In this document: positions 24,093 to 32,313 of the stretch, in pieces | Position numbering within the stretch: the first letter of the stretch is position 1 | How the letters are laid out: the number at the start of each line of letters is the position of its first letter | Assembly: GCF_900249755.1 (NCBI RefSeq) | Contig: NZ_LT976854.1 | Coordinates: forward strand, 1,898,927-1,962,926 | Reading direction: 5' to 3' | DNA from: Cupriavidus taiwanensis | GTDB taxonomy: Bacteria > Pseudomonadota > Gammaproteobacteria > Burkholderiales > Burkholderiaceae | Length of the DNA stretch: 64,000 nt | Notes under the pieces: model-generated | The model's input: only the letters and a program-made list of their open reading frames with translations | What the model was told of the DNA's origin: nothing | Databases searched by the model: none | Made by a program: the position numbers and the translations under genes

Positions 24093-25307
24093 ATGTTCAA
24101 CTTCCGCAATGACCGCGGCAGCCGCGGCCGGCCTGAAGCGCAACGCCGCGACCGCGGTCCCGAGCAGAGGATGCGCGACGAAAGCGAGGGCCGCGGCTCG
24201 GAGGACTGGGGTCAGGAATGGGGCGAAGACTGGCGCGGCGAGAGCAGCCAGCGCCGTGGCGAGTATGGCGGCCATGGCTATGAAAGCCGCCAGCGCTGGG
24301 AGGAAAGCCGCCGCGACGAGGATCGAAACGAAGGTCGCAACGAAGCCCGCGGCCAGGGCCGCAGCCTCGGCAGCGAGCGTGAAACCTCGCGCCACGGCGG
24401 CCCGTGGTACCAGCAGGACACGCCCGCCGGGCAGCGCCGCGGCAGCTGGGGCGAGCAAGGCTATGGCGCCGCCGATGTCGGCGGCAGCGGCCATCCGTAC
24501 AGCAGCGGCTACGGCGGCTACCGCCCCTCGCCGCAGGACAGCGGCTACCGCAGCCAGGAACGCGAGTCGGGCTACGGTTACCGCGACGAAGACCGCTTCG
24601 GCCCGCGCGGGCGCCGCAGTGAATCCGCCTGGCGCGGGGAACGCAATGAGCGCAACGAGCGCGACGAACGCAGCGAACGCGCTCAGCGCGGCCAGGGCGG
24701 CTGGGCTTCCGAGCAGGGCCGCAGCGAAGGCGGCCGCGCCATGCACTGGCAGGAAGGCAGCGAACGCGACCGCGCCCAGCGCGGCGGGCAGCCCAGCTAT
24801 GGCGGCGGCTACTTCGGCGATCCGGGCCGCGGCGGCCAGTCGTACAGCGGCGGGCAGCGCGTCTATCCGGACGATCCGGGCTACCGGCGCCGCACGCCCT
24901 TCGCCGGCCAGGCCAGCGCCTCCGGGGCGCAGGGCGGGCAGCATGCCGGCCGCCGCGCGACCGGTCCCAAGGGCTATCGCCGCTCTGACGAGCGCGTGCG
25001 CGAGGATGTGTGCGAGCGCCTGGCGATGAACCCGTATATCGACGTCGGCGAGGTCACCGTGGAAGTGGCAAACGGCGTCGTCACGCTGGACGGCACCGTC
25101 AACGAGCGCCGCGAGAAATACGTGGTCGAGGAAATCGCCGACGCGGTGTTCGGCGTTACCGAAGTCGACAACCGCCTGCGCGTGCAGCGCCAGCAGGGCA
25201 GTTCCTGGGCGGCCGGCTCCGAGGTGGGCGGCGACGCTTCGTCGGACAGCACCGGCACGGCGTCGGCCGGCGGGACTTCGCCGGACCGCACGCTCAACAA
25301 GAGCTGA
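24093..25307 (+). CDS. Large low-complexity protein with C-terminal BON domain
   Basis: 404 residues. Residues 1-300 are hydrophilic and repetitive, rich in Arg, Gly, Glu, Ser, Tyr and Gln, with no signal peptide (start MFNFRNDRGSRGRPEAQRRD), so likely intrinsically disordered. Residues ~305-370 form a BON domain (VREDVCERLAMNPYIDVGEV, VANGVVTLDGTVNERREKY, GVTEVDNRLRVQ), which binds membranes or phospholipids in OsmY-like proteins. A disordered RG-rich body joined to a BON domain is typical of stress proteins in Burkholderiales. CAGGAGG precedes the ATG. The ParB-like gene follows after 3 bases. Confidence 0.85.
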   Translation: MFNFRNDRGSRGRPEAQRRDRGPEQRMRDESEGRGSEDWGQEWGEDWRGESSQRRGEYGGHGYESRQRWEESRRDEDRNEGRNEARGQGRSLGSERETSRHGGPWYQQDTPAGQRRGSWGEQGYGAADVGGSGHPYSSGYGGYRPSPQDSGYRSQERESGYGYRDEDRFGPRGRRSESAWRGERNERNERDERSERAQRGQGGWASEQGRSEGGRAMHWQEGSERDRAQRGGQPSYGGGYFGDPGRGGQSYSGGQRVYPDDPGYRRRTPFAGQASASGAQGGQHAGRRATGPKGYRRSDERVREDVCERLAMNPYIDVGEVTVEVANGVVTLDGTVNERREKYVVEEIADAVFGVTEVDNRLRVQRQQGSSWAAGSEVGGDASSDSTGTASAGGTSPDRTLNKS

Positions 25308-25310
25308 GCC

Positions 25311-25985
25311 TTGGCACCGGCCCGGGACCCGGCACGCACGGCGCCCGCCCCGCGGCGGGCGCCGCGCAAGCTCGCGGCCGACAGCAAGCTGATGGTGCCG
25401 CTGGACGCGCTGCGTCCCACCCAGATCACCGTGGGCGGCTACCACGTGGCGCAGAAGGTGCACGCGACGCGCCGCGTTGCGCCCGAAGCGCGCGCGGCCT
25501 TCCTGGACCGGCACCGCGTGCACCTGGTGATCGGGCCGGCCCAGGCGCTCTACGTGGTCGATCACCACCACTGGGTGCGGGCCTGGCATGACCTGGGACT
25601 CACGCACGTGCCCGGCATCGTCCGCGCCGACCTGAGCGACATGGACGTGCCCGCGTTCTGGCGCCATATGGTCGCCAACCACATGGTCCATCCCTACGAC
25701 GAACACGGCCGCCGGCGTCCGCTGACCGAATTGCCCGAAGCCATCCACGACATGCGCGACGACCCGTACCGCAGCCTGGAGGCCTTCGTGCAGCTGGCCG
25801 GCGGCTATCGCAAGGTCAAGACCGCCTACCTGGACTTCCGCTGGGCGGACTTCTTCCGCCGCCACGTGCCGGGGCCCTTCGATACGCCGCATCACTTCGC
25901 CTTCGCGCTGGCGACGGCCTTCCGGCTGGCGCACTCGCGCGAAGCCAAGGACTTGCCCGGCTATATCGGCGCGCTGGGATGCTGA
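25311..25985 (+). CDS. ParB-like nuclease-fold protein (copy 2)
   Basis: 224 residues, paralogue of the protein at 21521-22282: LRPTQITVGGYHVAQKVHAT, LYVVDHHHWVRAWHDLG, MVHPYDEHGRRRP, DMRDDPYRSLEAFVQ and YLDFRWADFF align block by block. It starts with TTG three bases after the BON gene stop; an ATG at 25392 would delete the disordered leader and is an alternative. Being in one operon with a sigma-54-driven BON protein, as the other copy is with the SIIAGRF protein, suggests a shared stress role. Activity unknown. Confidence 0.78.
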   Translation: MAPARDPARTAPAPRRAPRKLAADSKLMVPLDALRPTQITVGGYHVAQKVHATRRVAPEARAAFLDRHRVHLVIGPAQALYVVDHHHWVRAWHDLGLTHVPGIVRADLSDMDVPAFWRHMVANHMVHPYDEHGRRRPLTELPEAIHDMRDDPYRSLEAFVQLAGGYRKVKTAYLDFRWADFFRRHVPGPFDTPHHFAFALATAFRLAHSREAKDLPGYIGALGC

Positions 25986-25998
25986 GCGCCGCCGGCGC

Positions 25999-27084
25999 CT
26001 ACCCGTTGTTGCCCTTCTTGCCGTTGCCCGGCGGGGACTGCCCTTCGGAAAGCAGCTGCAGCAGCCGCGCCTCGTCCGCGCGCAGCCGCGTCATGGCCGG
26101 CGCGCGGCCGTCCGCCTGCAGCACGCCGGCGAGGTAGGCATCGATGACGTCGGGATGCACATAGCATTTGCGGCACACCGCGACGGTATTGCGCAGCTGG
26201 CTTGCGACCTCGCGGATGGCGTCGGTCACCGCCTTGCGGCGGGCGGTGTCGCTGGCCGCTTCCGGCAGCCTGCGCAGGATCGCCAGCGCATGCACGCTGC
26301 CGGCCCAGGTGCGGAAGTCCTTGGCGGTAAAGTCGCCGCCGGTCACTTCCTGCAGGTACGCGTTGACGTCGGCCGAGCCGATCTCGCGGATCTCGCCGTC
26401 GCCGTCGCGGTACTTGAACAGGCACTGGCCCGGCAGGTCGGCGCAGTTGCGCACGATGCGCGCGAGGCGCGGGTCGTTGACCGAGACATCGTGCGTGATG
26501 CCGCTCTTGCCGGTGAACTGGAAGCGCAGCCGGCTGCCGCGCACGGTCACATGGCGGCGCCGCAGCGTGGTCAGGCCGTAGGTGCGGTTCTGGCGCGCGT
26601 AGCGCGGCGAGCCCACGCGCACCAGCGTGGCGTCGAGCAGCAGCACCACCGCCCCCACCACCTTCTCGCGCGGCATGCCGTTGCGGCGCAGGTCGCGCGC
26701 CACGCGCGCGCGCAGCCGCGGCAGCGCGGCGCCAAAGGCCGCCAGCCGCGCGTACTTGTCCGAATCGCGCAGCGTCGCCCATTGCGGGTGATAGACGTAT
26801 TGCTTGCGCCCGCGCGCATCGCGCCCGGTGGCCTGCAGGTGGCCGCGCGGGTCAGGGCAGATCCACACTGACTCGTAGGCCGGCGGAATCGCCAGCGTGG
26901 CGATGCGCGCCAGCGTGGCGGCATCGGTCACGCGCTTGCCGTCCGGGCCGGTATAGCTGAAGCCGCTGCCATGGCGCCGGCGCGTGATGCCCGGGCTGCT
27001 GTCGTCGACATAGCGCAGCCCCGCGTCGCGCAGCACCGCGTCGAACGCGGCGGGGGCTTCGGTGCCGGGCAGCGTGCTGTCCAT
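25999..27084 (-). CDS. DNA topoisomerase IB (poxvirus/eukaryote-like)
   Basis: 361 residues, the length of bacterial topoisomerase IB. Signatures: the N-terminal domain (GKRVTDAATLARIATLAIPPAYESVWI), RKQYVYHP, the catalytic core (GNGKK-rich tail excluded) with TGKSGITHDVSV, and the nucleophilic tyrosine at ~308 in CRKCYVHPDVIDAY. It relaxes supercoils of either sign through a 3'-phosphotyrosyl bond without ATP. Bacterial copies are sporadic and usually accessory, often in stress or repair islands. It lies 11 bases downstream of the hydrolase gene and is the last of a three-gene run with DUF3182. Confidence 0.93.
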   Translation of the reverse strand: MDSTLPGTEAPAAFDAVLRDAGLRYVDDSSPGITRRRHGSGFSYTGPDGKRVTDAATLARIATLAIPPAYESVWICPDPRGHLQATGRDARGRKQYVYHPQWATLRDSDKYARLAAFGAALPRLRARVARDLRRNGMPREKVVGAVVLLLDATLVRVGSPRYARQNRTYGLTTLRRRHVTVRGSRLRFQFTGKSGITHDVSVNDPRLARIVRNCADLPGQCLFKYRDGDGEIREIGSADVNAYLQEVTGGDFTAKDFRTWAGSVHALAILRRLPEAASDTARRKAVTDAIREVASQLRNTVAVCRKCYVHPDVIDAYLAGVLQADGRAPAMTRLRADEARLLQLLSEGQSPPGNGKKGNNG

Positions 27085-27095
27085 GGGCGCGCGCG

Positions 27096-27977
27096 CTAGG
27101 CCGCGCCCGGCGCGCTGGCCGACTCGTGCTGCGGTGCGTGCTGCGATTCGTGCTCCGGTTCGAGCCCGGCGTCGGGCGCGGGGGGCGCGGGCGCGGGCTT
27201 CGGCGTGGGCGGCGCCGCGCGCTCGACGGTGACCGGGCCGGCGCGGGCCACGGTGACCATTTCGCGCAGCCAGTTGACCAGCATGCTGCTGTAGGTGCGC
27301 TGGCATTCCTCGTCGCTCAGGCCGTGGTCGGCGCCCTTGATCACGCGGTAGGTCAGCGAGTTGGCGTGGACGCAGGAATCGACATAGCTCATCACCGCGG
27401 CATGGGGCACGATCTGGTCGTGCTCGGATTCGATCACCAGCACGTCGCCGGTAAACGCGGTGCACGCGCGCAGCGCGCGGTTGCTCGCCGGCGGCACCAT
27501 GCTGCGCCGGTAGGTGACCAGGTCCTGCTCGCGGTGCAGCTGGCGCTTGGGCAGGTCCCAGCCCGAGTCCATGTACAGCGCCGGCGCGCGGAACGCCAGC
27601 CAGCGCACCTGGCGCAGGCCGCTGAGCAGCGCGGCCAGATAACCGCCGTAGCTGCTGCCCACCACCGCGATCGCGTTGCGGTCCACCTCGGGCTGGCGCA
27701 CCAGCACGTCGTAGGCCGCCACCACGTCGGCGAGGTTGCGCGTGCGGCTGACGGTCTCGTACTGCGCGCGCGTGCCGGCGTGGCCGGTCAGGTCGAAGGT
27801 CAGGCACACGCAGCCCAGCCCCGCCACCTTGCGCGCGCGCGCCAGGTATTGCTGCTGGCTGCCGCCCCAGCCATGCACGAACAACACGCCCGGCAACTTG
27901 GTTTCCGGGCTGATCAGGGTACCGGCGATGGTGCCGCCCTCGCTTTCGATCTGCAGCAGTTCTTCATGCGTTGCCAT
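27096..27977 (-). CDS. Alpha/beta hydrolase of the dienelactone-hydrolase/peptidase-like type
   Basis: 293 residues. Oxyanion motif FVHGWGGS (~33-40), nucleophile elbow GSSYGG near residue 109, acid in ESEHDQIVPH and catalytic His in KGADHGLS; all triad elements are present. The C-terminus (~250-293) is a disordered Pro/Ala/Glu/His tail (HESQHAPQHESASAP). Cytoplasmic. Substrate unknown. It overlaps the end of the DUF3182 gene by 14 bases and precedes topoisomerase IB by 11, so these three are one operon. Confidence 0.88.
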   Translation of the reverse strand: MATHEELLQIESEGGTIAGTLISPETKLPGVLFVHGWGGSQQQYLARARKVAGLGCVCLTFDLTGHAGTRAQYETVSRTRNLADVVAAYDVLVRQPEVDRNAIAVVGSSYGGYLAALLSGLRQVRWLAFRAPALYMDSGWDLPKRQLHREQDLVTYRRSMVPPASNRALRACTAFTGDVLVIESEHDQIVPHAAVMSYVDSCVHANSLTYRVIKGADHGLSDEECQRTYSSMLVNWLREMVTVARAGPVTVERAAPPTPKPAPAPPAPDAGLEPEHESQHAPQHESASAPGAA

Positions 27978-29169
27978 CGGATTCAGGCTCCAGTCGTGCG
28001 TACTTGGTCAGGGGACCGACATGGCGGTCTTCACCCTGGTAATAGATCTCGGCGTCATCCGGCACGCGCACGTCGTCGCCGTAGACTTCGCGCGTGGACG
28101 CGACCACGCGCGTGCGGGCCGGATCGTCGCGCAGCGCGGCCAGCGCCACCAGTTCGGCGCCGGTCGCGCCGCCCACGCGCCAGGACTGTTCCAGCACGCC
28201 GCCGAGCATCTGCCCACCCGCGTCGCTGCCGGCCGGCGCGCCGAAGGCGACGTCGTAGTTGCAGCGCGACAGCACCATGCCGCCGCCCTCGCCATAGCAG
28301 GCCAGCGCGGCCTCGTGGTACACCATCGCCGCGCGCACCGCGGCGAGGATGCGGGCATCGAACGGGTGCTGCAGCAGCGCGTCAAAACCGCCGCGCACCA
28401 CCGTCAGCGTGGAACCGCCGTAGACCTTCTGTCCGCGGTTGTTCCCGGTCAGCCCCTGGGTGCCGCAATAGCTGGCCTCCAGCCCCGCCAGCATGACCTT
28501 GCCGACGCTGTAGGTCTGCGGCGCACGCAGGTCGCGCTCCAACACCAGGCCGTCGCGTTCCACGACTTCGGGGGCAAGCGCGGCCAGTGCCTGCTCCAGC
28601 GCAGCCTCGTTGTCGACCACGCGCTGGCCCAGCCCGCCGACACCGCCCGTATCCTTCAGCCGCACCGGCCCCAGCGTCAGCAGCCGCTGCGCCGCGATGC
28701 GCGCATCGCCGATGCTGAACGCGGTGAAGCCCGGCAGCGTGGCCCCTACCACGCGCCGCACGAAGGCTTCGGACCAGCCCCGCGGCGCCGCGGCACCGGG
28801 GTCGACCAGCCCATGCGTGATCGCCTTGGTGGCGACGAACGCGTACGGCACCACGCCGCCGAAGAGATCGTCCTCGCTGCGCACGCCCAGGTCCGCCGCC
28901 AGTTCGCCGCCGACCAGGGTCTGCGCCGGCACCAGGTATGGCGCCGGGCCTGTTGCCGAAGACGCCGCGTAGCCGCCCGCGAACGGCAGGCCGGCGATCT
29001 CGGCCACCTTGCGGGCGATATTGGCAAGGGTCATGCCATGGTGGCTGTCGGCCTGGCCCAGGCTCTCGCAGCCGTAGGCCACCACGGTCCGGCCGCGCTG
29101 CTGCGCGGCTGCCGGGCCTGCAGCCGGCAGCGAGGGTTTTCGCTTGCTTGCAATGCTGGATGTGGTCAC
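27964..29169 (-). CDS. DUF3182-family protein (ATP-grasp-like)
   Basis: 401 residues, GTG start at 29169. Recognised as DUF3182 from GRTVVAYGCESLGQADSHHGMTLA at the N-terminus, LGPVRLKDTGGVGGLGQRVV in the middle, and YSVGKVMLAGLEASYCGTQGL. The layout (VRLKDTGG loop, then ERDGLVLERDL) resembles ATP-grasp enzymes, suggesting a ligase, but the substrate is unknown. It starts the DUF3182-hydrolase-topoisomerase run. The 61 bases upstream contain no sigma-54 match, so it may be transcribed from the iron-permease-family gene upstream. AGGAG is found nine bases before the GTG. Confidence 0.82.
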   Translation of the reverse strand: MTTSSIASKRKPSLPAAGPAAAQQRGRTVVAYGCESLGQADSHHGMTLANIARKVAEIAGLPFAGGYAASSATGPAPYLVPAQTLVGGELAADLGVRSEDDLFGGVVPYAFVATKAITHGLVDPGAAAPRGWSEAFVRRVVGATLPGFTAFSIGDARIAAQRLLTLGPVRLKDTGGVGGLGQRVVDNEAALEQALAALAPEVVERDGLVLERDLRAPQTYSVGKVMLAGLEASYCGTQGLTGNNRGQKVYGGSTLTVVRGGFDALLQHPFDARILAAVRAAMVYHEAALACYGEGGGMVLSRCNYDVAFGAPAGSDAGGQMLGGVLEQSWRVGGATGAELVALAALRDDPARTRVVASTREVYGDDVRVPDDAEIYYQGEDRHVGPLTKYARLEPESDGNA

Positions 29170-29230
29170 GGCCGGCTCCTGTCTGGGTCTGTCGCATGGG
29201 TGTTGCGCAAGGGGGGCCGCGGCCGGCAGG

Positions 29231-29815
29231 CTACGAGGCCGCCGAGGCGGGGGTAGCGGGGCTGGCGGGCGTGGGCGCGCTGCCGGCGGGCGCTTCGTGC
29301 TGGCGCCCGCGCGAGGCCCGCGCGTGGCGCTTGGCGGCGTGGTTCTCGCGCGCCTCGTCGAGCGAATGGCTGGTCTTGATGCCGTCTTCCTGGTCGGCCA
29401 GCTCGGCGAGCTGGCGGTAGAAGCTCACCAGCTGGCGCAGCTCCTCTTCGTCCAGGTCTTCGATCGACACTAGCATGTTGCTGGCTTCGCGGTGCGAGGC
29501 CAGCAGCTCGTTGAGCTTCAGGTGCACCGCTACGGCATCCTTGTTCTGGCTCTGCTGGATCAGGAACACCATCAGGAAGGTGACGATGGTGGTGCCGGTA
29601 TTGATGACCAGCTGCCAGGTTTCGGAATACCCGAACATCGGCCCGGTCAGGGCCCACGCCACCACCACGCCGACGGCCAGCACGAAGGCGGTCGGCGAGC
29701 CGGCATGGCGCGTCGCGCCGCCGGCAAAGCGGTCGAACAGGTGCAGCACGGTGGCACGTTTGCCGGCGCCGGGCCGATGGCCAACGCCGGGCAGGATAGG
29801 GCTGGATTTGGGCAT
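29231..29815 (-). CDS. Low-affinity iron permease family membrane protein
   Basis: 194 residues. Two membrane helices (~42-58, ~71-88) surround the family core FGYSETWQLVINTGTTIVTFLMVFLIQQSQNKD, followed by LHLKLNELLASHREASNMLVSIEDLDEEEL, both hallmarks of the low-affinity Fe/Cu permease family (PF04120). True metal transport by bacterial members is not established. The C-terminus is a disordered Ala/Pro tail. GGGAG precedes the ATG. It probably leads the operon into DUF3182, hydrolase and topoisomerase IB. Confidence 0.88.
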   Translation of the reverse strand: MPKSSPILPGVGHRPGAGKRATVLHLFDRFAGGATRHAGSPTAFVLAVGVVVAWALTGPMFGYSETWQLVINTGTTIVTFLMVFLIQQSQNKDAVAVHLKLNELLASHREASNMLVSIEDLDEEELRQLVSFYRQLAELADQEDGIKTSHSLDEARENHAAKRHARASRGRQHEAPAGSAPTPASPATPASAAS

Positions 29816-29847
29816 CGTTGCACTCCCACGGAGAGATCGCCGGATTG

Positions 29848-29883
29848 GCCGCCAGGTGAGCCGCCAGCTGAGCCGCCAGGTAC
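29848..29883. repeat. Three tandem 12-base repeats in the 29816-30199 intergenic region
   Basis: GCCGCCAGGTGA, GCCGCCAGCTGA and GCCGCCAGGTAC follow each other directly, 33 bases upstream of the iron-permease-family start. No known role. The remainder of this 384-base divergent region holds the motif copies at 29949 and 30001 and the sigma-54 match at 30070. Confidence 0.6.
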
Positions 29884-29948
29884 GCCGCTGCCGGGCGGCA
29901 CGCTGATTTCATTGTATGGAGCGCATGGCCAATGTGCAGCGGGCGCAG

Positions 29949-30007
29949 TCCTACAACGGGCGCAGCACTTGCCGCGTTTTGCCGTGCGCGCCGCTTTCGT
30001 TTCTACA
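29949..30007. promoter_or_regulatory. Candidate activator sites (TCCTACAACG and TTCTACATCG)
   Basis: TCCTACA at 29949-29955 and TTCTACA at 30001-30007 lie 63-121 bases upstream of the sigma-54 match at 30070, the usual distance for an enhancer-binding activator. They match the CTACATCG/TTTACAACG motif seen upstream of the other sigma-54 sites here. Confidence 0.4.
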
Positions 30008-30069
30008 TCGGGTGATAAATCTTGCCGGCGGCACGTCCGCTTTGCAGACAGCCTGCGCGCGCCTGCGAC

Positions 30070-30084
30070 AGGAACGCTTCTTGC
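30070..30084 (+). promoter_or_regulatory. Sigma-54 promoter match for the CBS-BON operon
   Basis: AGGAAC-GCTTC-TTGC, GG-N10-GC spacing, 116 bases before the ATG at 30200. The SDR gene at 40455 has nearly the same element, GGGAAC-GCTCC-TTGC. Confidence 0.6.
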
Positions 30085-30199
30085 GCCGCATGCCATGACG
30101 AAGCGGCGACTCCCCGGTGCGCCGGTGGCAGTCGACTGCCCTGTTGACCAGGCCCGACCCCGCCCGCGGGACCGGTGCCGCAGCGAACCGGAGCCAGAC

Positions 30200-30667
30200 A
30201 TGTTCCAATCCCCTGCCACCCAACCCCGCGCGCCGCAGCGCGTGGTCGACATCATGACGCGCCAGCCGGCCTATATCACGCCCGATGAAACCATCCAGCA
30301 TGCCGCGCAGCTGATGGCGGACCTGCATGTCGGCTCGCTGCCGGTATGCGACGGCCGGCGCCTGGTCGGCATGCTGACCGACCGCGACATCACCGTGCGC
30401 GCCATCGCCAGCGGCCGGCCGCCGCAGGCCACGCGCGTGGCCGACGCGATGTCGCCGCAAGTGCAATGGTGCCTCGAAGACGAATCGCTCGAAGACGTGC
30501 AGCACAAGATGGAAGCCGCGCAGGTGCGGCGCCTGCCGGTGCTCGACCACGACCACACCCTGGTGGGCATCGTGTCGCTCGGCGACCTCGCCAGCAAGGG
30601 CGCCGATACGCGCGATTCCGGCGAGGCGCTGGCATCGATCTCCACGCCTTCGGCGCCGGCGCGCTGA
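30200..30667 (+). CDS. Tandem CBS-domain protein
   Basis: 155 residues made of two CBS domains: ~15-70 (VVDIMTRQPAYITPDETIQHAA, GSLPVCDGRRLVGMLTDRDI) and ~80-135 (VADAMSPQVQWCLEDESLED, RRLPVLDHDHTLVGIVSLGDLA). CBS pairs bind adenine nucleotides and act as energy sensors or regulators; stand-alone pairs next to BON proteins are common in stress islands. CGGAGCC is seen upstream of the ATG. The BON gene follows 29 bases later on the same strand and shares the sigma-54 promoter. Confidence 0.9.
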   Translation: MFQSPATQPRAPQRVVDIMTRQPAYITPDETIQHAAQLMADLHVGSLPVCDGRRLVGMLTDRDITVRAIASGRPPQATRVADAMSPQVQWCLEDESLEDVQHKMEAAQVRRLPVLDHDHTLVGIVSLGDLASKGADTRDSGEALASISTPSAPAR

Positions 30668-30696
30668 ACACCCCAGCATCCAACCCAGGAGCCACA

Positions 30697-31023
30697 ATGA
30701 GCGCAAGTCCTTCTTCCGATGACGAAGCCCTGCGCGTAGCCGTGCGCGCCCAGATTGCCGCGGCCTTCGACGGCCGCTTTCCCGACGGCGTCACGCTCGA
30801 GGTGGCAGACCGGCGCGTGACCGTGCGCGGCTGCGTGGAAGACGTCGGCACCGCGCAGCGCGTGGAAAAGGCCGCGGCGGTCAGCCCCGGCGTGCTGGGC
30901 GTGCATAACGCGCTGTCGACGCGCCAGCCGCCCGCGCCCGAACCGCAGGGCCAGCCCGCCGGCAGCGGCAAGCATGCCGACCCGGCCGACAAGCCCGCCG
31001 GACAGGTCAACCACAAGGTCTGA
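30697..31023 (+). CDS. Small cytoplasmic BON-domain protein
   Basis: 108 residues. BON-like region at ~10-75 (LRVAVRAQIAAAFDGRFPDG, VTLEVADRRVTVRGCVEDVGTAQRVEKAAAVSPGVLGVHNAL) and a hydrophilic tail. No signal peptide, unlike OsmY. Probably a membrane- or partner-binding adaptor for the co-transcribed CBS protein; this is inference from operon structure. AGGAG lies seven bases before the ATG. A very strong terminator follows the stop codon. Confidence 0.82.
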   Translation: MSASPSSDDEALRVAVRAQIAAAFDGRFPDGVTLEVADRRVTVRGCVEDVGTAQRVEKAAAVSPGVLGVHNALSTRQPPAPEPQGQPAGSGKHADPADKPAGQVNHKV

Positions 31024-31036
31024 ACGCCAACGCCAG

Positions 31037-31077
31037 ACGACAAAGGCGCCGGAGCGTGGCTCCGGCGCCTTTGTCGT
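31037..31077. terminator. Perfect 19-bp hairpin terminator between convergent genes
   Basis: Arms 31037-31055 and 31059-31077 are fully complementary with a 3-base GTG loop (core AAAGGCGCCGGAGC). It ends both the CBS-BON operon and, from the other strand, the PRC-barrel gene; the outer part of the arms supplies TTTGTCGTT on one strand. Confidence 0.9.
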
Positions 31078-31089
31078 TCACGGCTGCGC

Positions 31090-31551
31090 TCAGCCCCAGG
31101 GGTCATAGCGGTCCGCTTCCCAGTACGGCGAGATGCCGTAGTACTGGTGGATGCTGGTGGCCCATTGCGAGTCGGCCATGGTGGGCCAATGGTCCTTGTC
31201 GAAGCCCGGCGCGGCCTTGAGCCGGTCCTTCTCGACGCCGAGCACGAAGCACTTGCGCCGCGTATCCAGCGTCAGCGCCGACCACGGCAGCGCGAACAGC
31301 TTTTCGCCGATGCCGAGGAAACCGCCCATGGCCAGCACGGCATAGGCCACGCGGCCGCCGAGCACGTCGATCATGATGTGGTCGATGGTGCCGATGTCGT
31401 CGCCGGCCGGGTCGACCACCTTGTTGCCCTCGAGCGTGTCGGCGGCCATCACGAACGGGCCGGGACCCGGGGAATTGCGGTCGATGCCGCCGACGATCGA
31501 TGCGCCGTGCGGGTGTTCGGCGCCCGGTGTTTCAGGTTGGACAGGGTTCAT
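31090..31551 (-). CDS. PRC-barrel domain protein
   Basis: 153 residues. PRC-barrel at ~35-110 (VMAADTLEGNKVVDPAGDDIGTIDHIMIDV, GGRVAYAVLAMGGFLGIGEKLFALPWSAL) followed by a tail with WATSIHQYYGISPYW. PRC-barrel proteins of this type are soluble stress-associated proteins; photosynthetic or RimM functions are not indicated. GGAGG precedes the ATG. It lies 65 bases downstream of the SIIAGRF paralogue; the GC-rich gap between them (GCGCGCCGCACGGCGCG) may attenuate transcription. Confidence 0.88.
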   Translation of the reverse strand: MNPVQPETPGAEHPHGASIVGGIDRNSPGPGPFVMAADTLEGNKVVDPAGDDIGTIDHIMIDVLGGRVAYAVLAMGGFLGIGEKLFALPWSALTLDTRRKCFVLGVEKDRLKAAPGFDKDHWPTMADSQWATSIHQYYGISPYWEADRYDPWG

Positions 31552-31616
31552 GGATACCTCCGTTTGGCTGCTCGGGTGGGGAGTCGGGCGGAATGCGAAC
31601 CGCGCCGTGCGGCGCG

Positions 31617-32207
31617 CTAGCTGCGTTGGCGCGTGTCGGCCGGCACCGGCGGCACCAGCGGATCGAAGTCGGCCCAGCGCCCGTCGACCCATTGGCCTTC
31701 GGCGCGCTCGACATCCCTGGCGCCGCCCTGGCGCAACACGGTGGCGACCGTGTCCGCCGTGGCGGTGTCGGTGCTGGTCAGGTGCGCCGCCAGCACGACC
31801 CCGGCATTGCGCACCGGGGGCTGGCCGGTGCGCGGGTTGCGCCCGGCGTTGCGCGCCAGCGCCAGCGCTCCCGCCAGCGAGCCCAGGTAGGCACCCAGCC
31901 CGATCGCGAACACCAGCACCAGGATCGACATCGGCGGCGTCTCGCCCAGCGCGGCGACCAGCGCCGCGCCCACCGCGGCGCCGACGGCAGCGCCGATCAG
32001 CACGCCGCTGATGGCGCCCACGCCGGACTTGCGCGCACCGGCATCGGCGGCGTGGTCGCCGCCGATGGCATAGGCGGCATGCTGCCCGGGCGGGTTCACG
32101 TAGAACAGGTTCAGGTCCTGGTCGGCAAACCCCTGCGCACGCAGCCGGCTCGCCGCGGTTTCGGCGGTGGAGAAGCTGTCAAAACGGCCAGCGATGATGG
32201 CGGACAT
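31617..32207 (-). CDS. SIIAGRF-module protein with hydrophobic glycine-zipper segment (paralogue 2)
   Basis: 196 residues. N-terminal MSAIIAGRFDSFSTAETAA and C-terminal ERAEGQWVDGRWADFDP match the protein at 22266-22718. Between them residues ~62-120 form two hydrophobic, glycine/alanine-rich segments (ISGVLIGAAVGAAVGAALVAAL and SILVLVFAIGLGAYLGSLAGALA), a glycine-zipper-like membrane hairpin. This suggests a membrane-anchored version of the soluble paralogue. AAGGAG lies eight bases before the ATG. Function unknown. Confidence 0.78.
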   Translation of the reverse strand: MSAIIAGRFDSFSTAETAASRLRAQGFADQDLNLFYVNPPGQHAAYAIGGDHAADAGARKSGVGAISGVLIGAAVGAAVGAALVAALGETPPMSILVLVFAIGLGAYLGSLAGALALARNAGRNPRTGQPPVRNAGVVLAAHLTSTDTATADTVATVLRQGGARDVERAEGQWVDGRWADFDPLVPPVPADTRQRS

Positions 32208-32313
32208 GGTGGCTCCTTTTCGTTCATCGACGTGTTCGGAGCCGCGGCGGGCTGGTGGCAACCGCGCCGCGGCGCTAGGACGCAAGGTGGACTAAAGGGG
32301 GCAGGCACATACC

